A stretch of DNA of 64,000 nt from Daphnia pulex (GCF_021134715.1 NC_060024.1:7006001-7070000), one strand, 5' to 3'. Counted from the stretch's first letter, positions 37,981-48,480 are shown. Made by a program: numbers and translations. The notes: generated from the letters alone by a model not told the origin.

Positions 37981-38254
37981 CGTACGACAGCTTTAATTTT
38001 CAATTTTTAATTTTTAAAAAGTGTTAAGGTTGGCGGCATGGCCTTAGGATATGGCAGACAAAGGATTCCTCCCCGCCATACCCTAAGGCCATGCCGCGGG
38101 TAGGGACAGGCCATGCGATAAATTTTTAGGGTGATCCAATATTTATGAACGGTTAATTTAAATACAGAACCTTAACACTTTTTAAAAATTAAAAATCAGA
38201 AAGATGAAGAATATTTCTTTATCTTTCTGCAAAAAAAAATAAACCTCGTACGAC
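37981..38254. mobile_element. Small palindromic element with 8-bp TSD
   Basis: 258 bases (37989-38246) flanked by CGTACGAC at 37981-37988 and 38247-38254. Ends are weakly inverted (AGCTTTAATTTT; complement of the right end AGGTTTATTTTT). Inside, TTTAAAAAGTGTTAAGG pairs with CCTTAACACTTTTTAAA, and GGCGGCATGGCCTTAGG pairs with CCTAAGGCCATGCCGC, so nearly the whole element can fold into one hairpin. It carries no gene. Confidence 0.75.
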
Positions 38255-38329
38255 CAATCTAAGTATTTTTTAAAAAATCCAGCACGAGACACCGTTAGGC
38301 CTATCTCGCGCGGGTTAAAACGCCTGTTT

Positions 38330-39362
38330 TGGACCGGGGTGATCCAATACCTGTGGTGGGTACTGTATACGGAAGAAGTTTTAAAGTATACACAGATCAC
38401 AAACCATTAGAATCATTAATGAAGAAAAAAGATCCACATGGCAGATTAGCTCGTTGGTCGTATGAAATGCAATCATACACATATGATAGTCCTACATCGT
38501 CCTGGCCAGAAAAATCAAAATAAAGATGCATTAAGTAGGACTCCATTACCATCAATAGGATCGATAATATTAGTAAAAGAAGAGAAGGTACAAAACGATA
38601 TAATATTAGCACAGAAAAATGATAATTTTTGTAAAGAAATAATACGGAGACTAGAAGAAAACAATAAGAAAGATTATAATGAATTCTGTTTCAATAATGA
38701 AGGTATTTTAATAACAAATGAAGGAAAAATAGTTGTGCCTAAAGAGAAAATTAATGAAATTTTAGAATTGAATCACGATCATATTTTAGCAGGGCATTTA
38801 GGAATAGCAAAGACGCTAGCGCGAGTAAAACGCCAATTCGTTTTGCCCGGACTAGGCAAAGACGTTCCTGAATATGTAAACAATTGTATTGCATGTGCAA
38901 AACGCAAAGCCTATGGGTCGACTAAAGCCCCACTTAAGCCATTGCCTTTAGTAGCAAACATTTGGGAACAAGTCGCGATGGACATAGTAGGGCCAGTTAC
39001 GGAAAGTAGTAAAGAAAACAAATACATTTCAGTTTTGTCTGATTACGCAAGTAGATATGTAATGACCATACCAATGAAAGACCAGAAAGCTCATACGATA
39101 GCAAAACATTTAGTGAAAAAAGTCTATACAAAATTCGGTCCTCCAGCACGAGTATTGACAGATAAAGGAACTCATTTTCTTTCAAAACTCATTTCAAAGT
39201 TATGCATTCTTTTTAAAATTAAGCAAATTAAAACTACAAGTTACCACCCGCAGACGGATGTACTAGTGGAAAGATTCAACAGGACTCTGTGCGATATGCT
39301 CGCATGTTATGTGAACGATGAACCAGAGTCATGGGATAAATATCTCGACTTTGCAACTTTCG
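38330..39362 (+). pseudogene. RNase H end and integrase of the LTR element
   Basis: RNase H tail YGRSFKVYTDHKPLESLM, DPHGRLARWSYEMQSYTY, then a frame shift near 38500 into HRPGQKNQNKDALSRTPLPS. Integrase: zinc motif H-x-H..C-x2-C (LNHDHILAGHLG, CIACAKRKAYG), catalytic Asp in VAMDIVGPV and VLTDKGTHFLS, and Glu in VLVERFNRTL. The frame runs 38462-39763, but after WDKYLDFATFA the usual integrase C-terminal part is missing and the sequence becomes hydrophobic and env-like, without a stop between. I infer a deletion joining integrase to env. Confidence 0.86.
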
Positions 39363-41154
39363 CTGCATGCTACTTGTCGATTGTCTTTACGCCTATTTTG
39401 ACGCTTAATATTCAAATTTGCGACTGCTCGAAACCAGTCACGAGAGGTCTGCTTGACCTTACAGACCCAGATTATTGTTTCAAAAATCACACTGATAAAG
39501 AGGACGAACAGAAAGTTATGAGCAAATTAGTAACCTATTATGTGGCTACTAAAATACAAACAGACCTGCGAGTAGAAGGACTCGTATGTTCGCAATGGAT
39601 AGAAACGAAAAAGATCACAGGATCATTTTGGGTAGGATCATATGACACGGAGCATTTTCACACGACGAAAGAAGTCAGTCCCCAAGAATGCTGGGAAATG
39701 AAATCGCTATTAAACTGCGCAGGGAATAAGAATATATTTAACGGCAAAACATATAGTTAGAAACAAAAACCAGTAGGTGAAGGAAAATGGATGTCAATAA
39801 AAGAATATTCTGTAGTGAATTGTTTAGCCCAAGACATTGAGATTAGACAAGAGTCCACTGATGGACCACTTCTATCACCACGCATAACGTATCGTTGAAA
39901 AACAAACACCTTATCGTTAACCACAATACTATTGTGTGGCGCATACCAAATGTTCCTACAGACGAGGTATAATGTCAAGAAAAGCAACAATTTAAAGGAA
40001 CAGGTAAAATATCTCTCATTAAAATAGACAGAAACCCAAGATTAAAACAGATAAAAACAGGTAAAATATTAGATACCGAAAAACAAGTTGAAATTTTATT
40101 CGGTCCCGAAAAAGTCAACCTTTGCGCCGGTATGTCGAATTCTTACAAAATAATTGGCATACCGGATACCCACATAGGTTTTGAAGACGAGATCGAAAAA
40201 TTCTTCTTAACAAACCCAACGTCAAAAACTCGACACACAAAACAGCTTCAACGAATTAACAACGAAAATAGCCACGTGTTTGCATGGGGACACCTTAATC
40301 CCCTTGCATCATTTCCACCCATCGAGTTCGACGAGAAATATGAAGACAAGAATTACGTGGTAACAACTTCTGACATCGAAAATCATCTGTTCCTGATGCC
40401 ACGGGTTCCAATCAACAAAACTACATGGAGCGAGTTAGGAATTTGGCCGAAAACGCAGCAGCTCTTCGAATTTTCCACGGACTTTTCAATTCGTTTTAGA
40501 ACAAATGGAACCAGTTACTGTCTAACAGTAAACAACCCAAACCACCTGCTCTTCAAAGATTGTTCGATTCCCCACTCGACTTGGATCTATGATGACTACC
40601 GAATGTACATCATGGAAACGCAATCGAAAGGATGCCTTACAGCAGTCAAGAACAACCCAGGTAGCACACAGAGCTGTTACAGACTCCTGTAACCGATCTG
40701 TTTCACATACTTGTGAAACAGATCCGTATCAGGCTTGTTACATCTCTATTTTACAGGAAATTTGTCTGGAATTGCTCTGTTTTACAGGATTTGGTAAAAG
40801 TTTGTTTCACAGATCAGGAACAGATCTGTTATTTTTCTGTAATACATACCCAGCTAGCATGTCTTTATTGGTAAAATATTTTTTTCCGACAATATTCTTC
40901 GATCGATGACCCACATATTGGTATAATATTATATTATTACTTTGTTGCGACAAGGTGGCTGTTAAATTTTTTTGTTATTTTCCCAATAAATGACTATTAT
41001 CAAAGATGAATAAATTAATATAATTTTTTTTTATTTTCCCAATAACGGATCATTAAATAAGGAATACATCGTTTTCTATGAAAAAGCTGTAGTCTTTTAC
41101 ATTTACCACATGTTCAAAATCCTAAATGATTGGATAGCTGCTGCCTTTTAAGAC

Positions 41155-41218
41155 AAGAGTGGGTTTGAACCATCGTCCTTTGTGTCACCAAACCAACACT
41201 ATAACCACTCATCAGAAA
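41155..41218 (-). other. tRNA-like sequence with pol III boxes (a)
   Basis: On the minus strand GAGTGGTTATAGTGTTGG (A-box-like) precedes GATGGTTCAAACCCACTC, whose GGTTCAAACCC fits a B box. The spacing is that of a tRNA. Acceptor stem pairing is poor, so not a functional tRNA. Confidence 0.65.
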
Positions 41219-41814
41219 CGGTGATGATAATAATGTCCCGATGTGACCACATGTATAGTGCATACTTACACATTGTCATGGTTATAGCCCAGCGTGAGCA
41301 TAATCGATTTAATTTACATCAGTGTAGGAATTTATGATTATTGAAACTATTTGTTTCATAAGTCATTTGTTTGCTGAAACTGCTGAACGTTTAAGATAAA
41401 TTATATCACGTTAGCGTGAAGGTAGAGTTTTAAATTCGAAGTACGTAAGTTAGTTGTTCGAGACTTGTGCAAGATTTGGATTTTAAGACAATTGGATTGT
41501 TCAGTTAGGCAATTGTATGCAGAACTAACGAATTGAATACGATATAAAACATTTAGGATTTTGAACGCATGTTAAATGTAAAAGACTATAGCTTTTTCAT
41601 AAAAAAAGGATTTATTATTTTTTTAATGGTCCGTTATTGGGAAAATAACAAAAAGGTAATATTGATTGATTCATCTTTCATAATAGTCATTCATTTGGAA
41701 AAGAACAAAACAATTTAACAGCCACCTTGACGCAGCAAAGTAATAATCTAATATTATACCAATATGTGGGTTATCGACCGAAGAATATTCTCGGAAAACA
41801 ATATTTTACCATTA

Positions 41815-41955
41815 CGGGACTAGACTTATCCCTTTTTTGGCCGTAGGGACATCCTTGGCGAGATCCTCTGCATCTGTCTATTGCCTGTCGGGACAAACCC
41901 CTATAGGGAATCCCCTCTTAACCCATGTTTACTTGGCTTCTAGAAGTTAAAAACT
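41815..41955 (-). repeat. Solo LINE 3' tail (copy of 30340-30480)
   Basis: The reverse complement matches the 3' end of the LINE at 27690-30480: GGATTCCCTATAGGG, TTTGTCCCGA, AGGCAATAGA, GATGTCCCTACGGCC. Only the tail is present, as in extreme 5' truncation, or as a SINE using a LINE tail. It interrupts the right arm of TIR element 2. Confidence 0.82.
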
Positions 41956-41992
41956 TGTATTGCCTCAAGTTGAAAAACATTTGTAATACCGC

Positions 41993-42060
41993 TGTTGGTG
42001 TAGTGGTTATAGCATTGGATTGGTGACTTAAGGTGTGATGGTTCAAACCCACTCAAGACC
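41993..42060 (+). other. tRNA-like sequence with pol III boxes (b)
   Basis: GGTGTAGTGGTTATAGCATT (A-box-like) and GATGGTTCAAACCCACTC (B box) at tRNA spacing, followed by AAGACC. Same design as copy (a) on the opposite arm, so the two may be an inverted pair belonging to TIR element 2. Confidence 0.65.
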
Positions 42061-42549
42061 AAAAATAAGAACTTGTCTAATAACAAGTTGAAGATGATTA
42101 AATATACCATGCTGGACTATATAACCATAAACACAACAATCAGATTTCCGTCAAAATTTTAAAAGTAGTAAAACTGTTATTTCACCAATAAAAGTAAAAT
42201 AAGTAAAACAAGTTGAAAAAATATTGTGAGCCAACAAATTTGGGTGCAAAAATATATTGGAAAAATATTTAAAAAAATTATTTTACCAACATCTTAATTG
42301 TAGGAATATAATATTTTAGCAATATTTGGGAAATATACTCTGCTAGCTGGGTAAATCTGGTTTTAACTGTACTACAGACCTGTTACAGATCTGTTTTTTA
42401 CTTGAGAAAATTGTTTCTGATTTAGCTCTGTTTCCCATGTTTGTCACTTGTCTGTTTTTACTCTGTAGAAAGACATTCTGTTTTTCTTCTGTATTACAGG
42501 TATGTCACATGCATGTTTTTACTCTGTATTACCGAGTACAATATGTTTC

Positions 42550-42875
42550 TGTTCTGTGTCTGTACTCCAGGTCTGGTACGGGTCTGTATTTTCCTTGTAA
42601 GACATAAGTCAGTAATCATCTGTTCTGAGTCTGTACCCCAGGTATGGTACAGGTCTGTATTTTCTATGTAAAACTGAGTTCAATGATTATCTGTTCTGTG
42701 TGTGTACCCCAGGTATGGTACAGGTCTGTATTTTCTATGTAAAACTTAGTTCAGTGATTATCTGTTCTGTGTTTGTGCCCCAGGTATGTACGGAACTGTA
42801 TTTCCCTTGTAACACCTATAAGTCAGTAATCATCTTATCTGTGTCTGTATCCCTATTATGGTACATGTTTGGATT
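42550..42875. repeat. Four tandem units of about 80 bp in TIR element 1
   Basis: Units carry ATCTGTTCTGTGTNTGTACC, CCAGGTATGGTACAGGTCTG, TATTTTCTATGTAAAACTGA and GTTCAGTGATT. The first and last units are more diverged. They give short Val/Cys/Tyr-rich chance frames only. Confidence 0.8.
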
Positions 42876-43225
42876 CCCAATGGAAAACTGAATTAAACGT
42901 TTTCTTATATGTGTAATATCACTGCAATACCATGCAGTAAGAAGTTACACTCTAATAGTCCATGCAGGGCTAATGGCCATGAGTTTAGTTCAGAAGGCCT
43001 AATTTATCCACCGGACGGAGAAGTATCACCTAAATAGGTATAATAAAGACTTGTAATTGGTGTGGGGCCAATCTTGGTCTTGTTACTATCGGAAGAGACC
43101 AGTGGTAGTCATATGTAGCAATGAGTTTCGTGAGAGAGACATGTCAGACTGTTTGTTGAATGTACAAGTGTAAAACTGTGAAATATAGATCATTATGAAA
43201 TATATCTATACATAAATATCGAATT

Positions 43226-43287
43226 ATGGTGTAGTGAATAGCGTACTGGTTTGTAAACTCAGAGATTGATGGTGCGATACCAGAGAG
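43226..43287 (+). other. tRNA-like sequence with pol III boxes (c)
   Basis: TATGGTGTAGTGAATAGCGT (A-box-like) and GATGGTGCGATACCAG (one difference from a B box) at tRNA spacing, in the right part of TIR element 1. Weaker than the other three. Confidence 0.5.
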
Positions 43288-45481
43288 AGGCAATTATTTT
43301 TTTTCTTGAAAATCTGTTTTTGGTCTGTAAATGGTGATCCCGTTTTACGGATCTGTCACAGACCTGCATGACAGTCTGTAAAAGTGTTTCACTCCAAACA
43401 ATTTACAGACTCTCAAAAACAGATCTGTAACAGACCTGAAACAAGTCTGTGTACTACCTGGGCAGGTGTCACTTGAACCTTGTGAAATGGAGCCCCACTC
43501 AATCAAGCAGATGTGGAGATTTGATCAACGTAATACGAACTACAACCTACGTCAAGCATATCCAAACATCACGTAAAAGAATGGGAATTCGTCCACGAAG
43601 AATTCAGAAGCAACCCTGCAGAAAACCTATTAAATATAGACCATATATTTAATTGGGGACAACTTATGAACAAAAACAAAAATGGAAAAACGCCGATGTG
43701 TATGAACAATATACACGGAATAATAAACATCTCTATGGAGCCATGTCAATCACCAGGAGACCCGATGCAGTTTCCAGATCAGCTATTTGAATACGACATC
43801 GACTATACCATCAGGAAGTTCGATACCAATCATTGCTTAAGAATAAACGAAAAGAACACAGTTCTCGAGCAATGCAACCCGGAAAGCATGAGATGGGCCA
43901 ACGAGATAACTGGACAATTAATGGATGTGAACTCAATCAAATGCATTGAAATTCACAAAGGAAAGTTAAGATTAGGATTATGCAACGACGACCAGAAACC
44001 CAGACATCAGAAATGGAAATTCGAAGCATACAGCCCTAATCTAATAAATTCCGAAGAGCATCGCAGCTTAATACCTTCTAGGATTCTCGAGTGGCATAAA
44101 AACTTTTCCATTCATGATATGCCATTCCCAACGATACCGCCAATCTTCCAGAAACGAAATAACATGAGCCTCATTGAAGATAAAACGATACCAGAGACAA
44201 CGCCAGTTCCAGACACAACAACAGAGACCAACAAAGAAGAAACAACGCCAGTTCCAGATACAACAACAGAGACCAACAAAGAAGAGTACCCTGAAATATT
44301 GGAGATAAAAGCCGTAGAAACACCGATCATAAATGAAACTAAAGTTGCAGCAGCGTCACATATCAAACAACAAAATCTAGGGAATAATCAACAGTAAAAT
44401 ATAACAAAAGTTTTCGCAGGCGAAATAGCAAGGCCTCACGCAGGAATCAATAATAATTCAAGCAACCCGCCAACGATGAACCCAACAAGACCTATAAAGA
44501 TCCTCCAGTAACTGCACCGACAAAACCTGCAACAAAATTGACATCAACAATAACAACCACCACAACGACCACAACAACAACGACATCGAAAACAACGTCA
44601 ACTTCAAAACCAATACCCTTAACCGAACCGACAAAACCACCCGTAATTCCCACGTAATTCTACACAAAGCAACACTCCACCCCAAACAAAAACCACAAGT
44701 CCCAACCAAAAAGTTACAAAACAACCCTTACCCTTACCTCATCCCACCAGAACCATCATACCTTACCAAAACGATTCCAAAACTATCCCTATACCAACAA
44801 AAGCTACATTACCTTACCTGAACGACTCAACTGACAAAAGCAAAAACACCACACAAAATAAACCAACAACAGCAAACAAAGAAGAAATCAGCGAGATCAT
44901 CAAGTCCATCATCCAATCCTTCCACGAGCAATATAAGCAGAACATCGAGATTCAACACGAAAATGAGCTGGCAAGAGAGATACGACAAATATACTGCCAG
45001 GTGTCTGTATTAAGAAGATTGCAAGCCATGACACTGTCTCAAACAAATGGAATTCTAGCCGCAGCAGCATTGGAACTACCAATTTGTTCACGACTTCAAG
45101 GACTCGGATTATCTCTACTTCTACAGGAATGCGAGAAGAAACAGGTTACAGTCGGAGCAATAGAAACGAAATGTTGATTCCAGCCATAGACGGTTTACAA
45201 AAATAACAACTATACAATTTGAACAGATGGATGGTTAATCCACCCATTTTCCAATTGTTTTTGGAAAACAAACCTTGTCAATCTAAACGGAAAAACATTT
45301 CACTGGGAACACAATACAACCCACACCGATTGGACAGTGCAAACGCCGAATATACACACACCAAATTTAAATCTTGTATCGCAGTTTGAAGAGCTATCCC
45401 TTAACGATTTTAACTACTCTTTAAAAGGACATCCAGCTCATTCAGTAACAAACTTAGAAAGACTCAACGTTTTAAACGAAT

Positions 45482-46244
45482 TACCCTAGTGGCACTTTTC
45501 CTCCCTTGGACGTCCATGGCACGTCTGTACATCCCAGCCATATCTACATCCAAATTGAAAATTTCTGATGGAGACAAGACAGCCATAGGATGTCTAGCAA
45601 TGATAGCCTAAAGATGTTCTTTTTTTGTCCTTGTTACCTCCAGGAGACATCCGTTAGGTCATCGTTTTTATTATTATTTTTTAATTATTATTTTATTTTA
45701 TTTTATTTTTTTTATTTTTATTTTTTTTATTTTTTTTCCCTCATCACCGAACATCATTATCAACGCCCAGCGTGTCACAGCGAGTCTCGTTAACACACAG
45801 AGGTCGCAAACACTAAGCAACCTATAGGTTTTCATATAATAAATATATATCAGTCTATGGTCTAGTGGTTAAAGTACTCGACTGGTAATCTTAAGGACGA
45901 TGGTTCAAACCCAGAGTCAGTCAAAAGTATTTCATCAAAAATAAAATTAGATACGTATGATGAAAGACTATGGTGATGATGTGAGTACATCTCTAATAGT
46001 GTACCATGTGTATAAGCATATGTGTACATGAAAATCTTTAATCTTTGCGTGATTATCGTAATATGATATCCATAGGACATCCTATGGATGACCACAGGAT
46101 GCACTTTAGATAAGCCACAGATAACCTCGAGACTTGGCATGGAACGGTAATTAAGATGTCCAAAACACATCCAAAGTACATCATTTGGGCTCAAAACTAA
46201 GACCATGGGTGAATATCCACAGGCCATCGTGTGCCACTAGGGTA
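45482..46244. mobile_element. TIR element 3 (CCCTAGTGGCAC ends) inside env
   Basis: The element occupies 45484-46242, flanked by TA (45482-45483; 46243-46244). Ends CCCTAGTGGCAC and complement GTGCCACTAGGG. It interrupts the env frame between LNVLNELP and the membrane-anchor segment. No transposase; contains a T-rich tract (45665-45740), repeated GACATCC/GGATGTC motifs and a tRNA-like sequence at 45853-45919. Confidence 0.87.
45853..45919 (+). other. tRNA-like sequence with pol III boxes (d)
   Basis: CTATGGTCTAGTGGTTAAAG (A box), CGACTGGTAATCTTAAGG (anticodon-arm region) and GATGGTTCAAACCCAGAG (B box). The best preserved of the four; still no clean acceptor stem or CCA context. Confidence 0.65.
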
Positions 46245-46481
46245 ATAGGTAGGATAGAGGAAACGCATGACAATTCGCTAGCTGGAATGATAATGTCAGA
46301 GAAACAGGATACGAAAATTGGAGACATGTCTTCTTGGACAGATTACCTAAAAATTATCGTCTTTACTACAATAGGATTTATAATGTTTATCCTAATTACG
46401 TATATTTTTGCACGAGTCAACCCTATACCAGCCATGATTGATTCGTTTCAACAACGCCGAAATCGCCGTACAGCAGTATAA

Positions 46482-46767
46482 ATACCAATAGAGCAGAGAC
46501 ATCACATGGCATATGCCACAAACCATCCAGTTATAATGCCAGGAAATATGTATCCATACGTTATGCCACCAATTGCGCCTGTCGAATCAAAAAGTCGAGC
46601 AAATAGTTTCCTTAATCAAATTCATCTGTAACTGCTGACAATTGACAACATACTTATCACCGCATGGAGTAGAGTAGAAATGCTTTGAAAACTATATACA
46701 AAAATATATTGAAAAAAAAACACCTTCTAATATCCAAAACACCATATCATCATAGACAAGAAAAAAA
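46482..46767. other. Spacer between env and the ankyrin ORF
   Basis: Short frames only. The polyA-rich sequence just before 46768 could be leader of the ankyrin ORF. Confidence 0.35.
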
Positions 46768-48198
46768 ATGAACCAAGAGGATTTGGCAACGACCCCATCT
46801 GAACGTCAACGGATTTGGACCTTTAGCACTACCCGCATGAGTAGGAGAAATGCTTTCCCTCCCAACCGGAAACATGGAATATAAAAAATCACCCCGAAGA
46901 TTCACGAATTAGTTTTGATGGACAGCACACCGAGTATAAGTATTGGCTAACGCGACACCCAGAGGACATTGAGAACACCTATCGACAAAAAACACCTCTT
47001 CTGGTAGCTATCAAACATAATTCGTATAAATGTTTCAAGATTCTCCTAGAACACGATGATGCAGACGTCGAAAAAAGTAACTCGAAGAATGAAACGGCGC
47101 TAGTGACCGCGGTACGATTACACCGAATTAACATGATCGAAGACTTGATCTACAAGGGCGCCACAATCTACAGCGGAGATCGATTGGCTAGAACCATCAC
47201 AGAAATACTCATCTCACGGGATGACGTAAATAGTATACGGTTCTTCCATATTTACAAGAAAAACCTGTTAGAACACGATCTGGTTAATCAGGAATTTCCT
47301 TTGACTTTGGCAATAAGCCATCAAGCTAGGAATTGTATCGATTACATCCTCAGCAAAAACCCAAAAGTCGAGTCATTTCTAATCAACAGAAAATACAGCT
47401 GCCCCATTTCAGTGGCTATAAGGAGAAACGACATCGACACCATAAGGGCTCTAGTAGAGCTAGACAGATTTCAGCACATTGTCAACACAAAAGTGCATAA
47501 ATCTCTCTCTTATATCCATTTAGCAGAGGAAAAAAACCGACATGAAATTGCCGACATTCTACTATACAACGGAGCACAAGTAAATCTACAGAACAATAAC
47601 GGAAACACGCCCGCGGATTTCGTAAACGATATAGCTACGTTAAGGGTATTTATTTCTCACGGAGCCCGCCTGGAACTTGGAAATCGGAACCACGAAACTC
47701 CAATCATGGCTGCGAAAAAAGATGGCGGTAATGCCGTCTACCATTATTTACGCTTCTACAATCATGAAAATAGGAAAAAGATCTATAATACACTCGACAC
47801 TAGATTTTATTACAATAATTCTGACAGAGTCGAGAAAGTGATCGCAGCCATGAACATAATGTCGGACGAGACCTCCCAAAAAGGAAACTACGATGATATG
47901 CCAGACTTAGAAGAAGGACCACCAATTAAGCACATCCCTATTCCGCCACGAAAGGTCAACGAGAATATCTACCCTGCAAGAACCGAAAAATCACGCCTAG
48001 ACGACGGTGCACCAAGTCTCAAATTACGGCATTTTAGGCAAAGCGAAATTGAAACTACCCCCACCACCTGGATACCGACGGGACTATTCTTTTATAACAA
48101 GGGATTCAGACAGCGACATCGAGAAAAACATTATTGCCGACAACAAAATAACGCCTTCCGAGGATGAAGATGGTGTTCATCTTAATGAATTACAATAA
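46768..48198 (+). pseudogene. Ankyrin-repeat ORF of the LTR element
   Basis: The main open frame is 46845-48167 (352+ residues). Ankyrin-type repeats are visible as TPLLVAIKHNSYKCFKILLE, ETALVTAVRLHRINMIEDLI, PLTLAISHQARNCIDYILS, ISVAIRRNDIDTIRALVEL, HEIADILLYNGAQVN, and GNTPADFVNDIATLRVFISH with ETPIMAAKKDGG. A likely ATG at 46768 (MNQEDLATTPSERQ) is in another frame, so a shift near 46870 is needed to reach the repeats; splicing to an upstream exon is another possibility. Near 48060 a second shift leads into DYSFITRDSDSDIEKNIIAD and an acidic end at 48198. No membrane segment. It sits between env and the 3' LTR, where a retroelement accessory gene would be. Function unknown; ankyrins bind proteins. 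Confidence 0.75.
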
Positions 48199-48259
48199 AG
48201 AAATAAAAAAAATAGAGAAAAACATAATAATCACCAGTAGCATTGACCATTTGGCTTTA

Positions 48260-48480
48260 TGCAGATTTTGCCATTCTTGTCTGTTTAGTGATTATTGCTA
48301 TTCTTGCCTGTTTAGTGATTTTGCCATTCTTGTCTGTTTAGTGATTTTTGCCATTCTTGCCTGTTTAGTGATTTCGCCATTCTTTTCTGTTTAGTGATTT
48401 TTGCCATTCTTGCCTGTTTAGTGATTTTTGCCATTCTTGCCTGTTTAGTGATTTAGACCATTCTTGCCTGTTCAGCGATC
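48260..48480 (+). repeat. Minisatellite of about 29 bp upstream of the 3' LTR
   Basis: About seven to eight units of GATTTTTGCCATTCTTGCCT followed by GTTTAGT, with small length differences. Lies after the ankyrin ORF and before the polypurine tract. Confidence 0.87.

Larger units (their letters stand above)
40847..42353. mobile_element. TIR element 2 (CCCAGCTAGC ends), nested in element 1
   Basis: The element occupies 40849-42351, flanked by TA (40847-40848; 42352-42353). Ends CCCAGCTAGCA and complement TGCTAGCTGGG. Behind the ends are long inverted arms (about 40860-41130 against 41565-41815: TTTTCCCAATAACGGATCAT against its imperfect complement; GAAAAAGCTGTAGTCTTTTA against TAAAAGACTATAGCTTTTTC). 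Two tRNA-like sequences occur, one on each strand (41155-41218 minus; 41993-42060 plus). The right arm is interrupted by a LINE 3' tail (41815-41955). No ORF. Confidence 0.82.
40656..43462. mobile_element. TIR element 1 (CCCAGGTAG ends) inside env
   Basis: Ends are inverted: CCCAGGTAGCACACAGA at 40656 and its complement TCTGTGTACTACCTGGG ending 43462. Subterminal ACAGATCTGT-type motifs repeat near both ends. No transposase. Contains TIR element 2, an about 80-bp tandem repeat and a tRNA-like sequence at 43226-43287. The env frame is interrupted exactly here, between the two halves of the first lectin module. I could not define a clean target duplication. Confidence 0.82.
39363..46481 (+). pseudogene. 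Envelope-like glycoprotein region with lectin-like modules, broken
   Basis: Begins with a signal-like segment (YLSIVFTPILTLNIQ) followed by CDCSKPVTRGLLDLTDPDYC. Pieces: 39363-39763, 39774-39899, 40132-40655, 43463-43576, 43666-44397, 44398-45483 and 46243-46481. Two ricin-type beta-trefoil modules are visible: first around YCLTVNNPNHLLFKDC, KGCLTAVKNN and, after the inserted element, SIKQMWRF; second HCLRINEKNTVLEQC, KCIEIHKGKLRLGLC, HQKWKFE. A Thr/Pro mucin-like stretch with the repeat TTPVPDTTTETNKEE follows, then a conserved Cys-containing helical part and, near the end, a membrane anchor (IIVFTTIGFIMFILITYIFA) with a basic tail QQRRNRRTAV. Many stops and two inserted elements break it. 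The N- and C-terminal parts resemble arthropod negative-strand-virus-type glycoproteins; that is inference. Confidence 0.72.

Noticed and set aside
41993..42060. Functional tRNA gene
   Set aside because: A and B boxes are present but the acceptor and anticodon stems do not pair well, and related copies sit in mobile elements.
40651..43470. Target duplication for TIR element 1
   Set aside because: Flanks AACAA and CAGGT do not match; TA is absent although the related elements 2 and 3 have it.
48260..48480. Possible CRISPR-like array
   Set aside because: Direct tandem units of 29 bp with no unique spacers, in a eukaryotic retroelement; a minisatellite.
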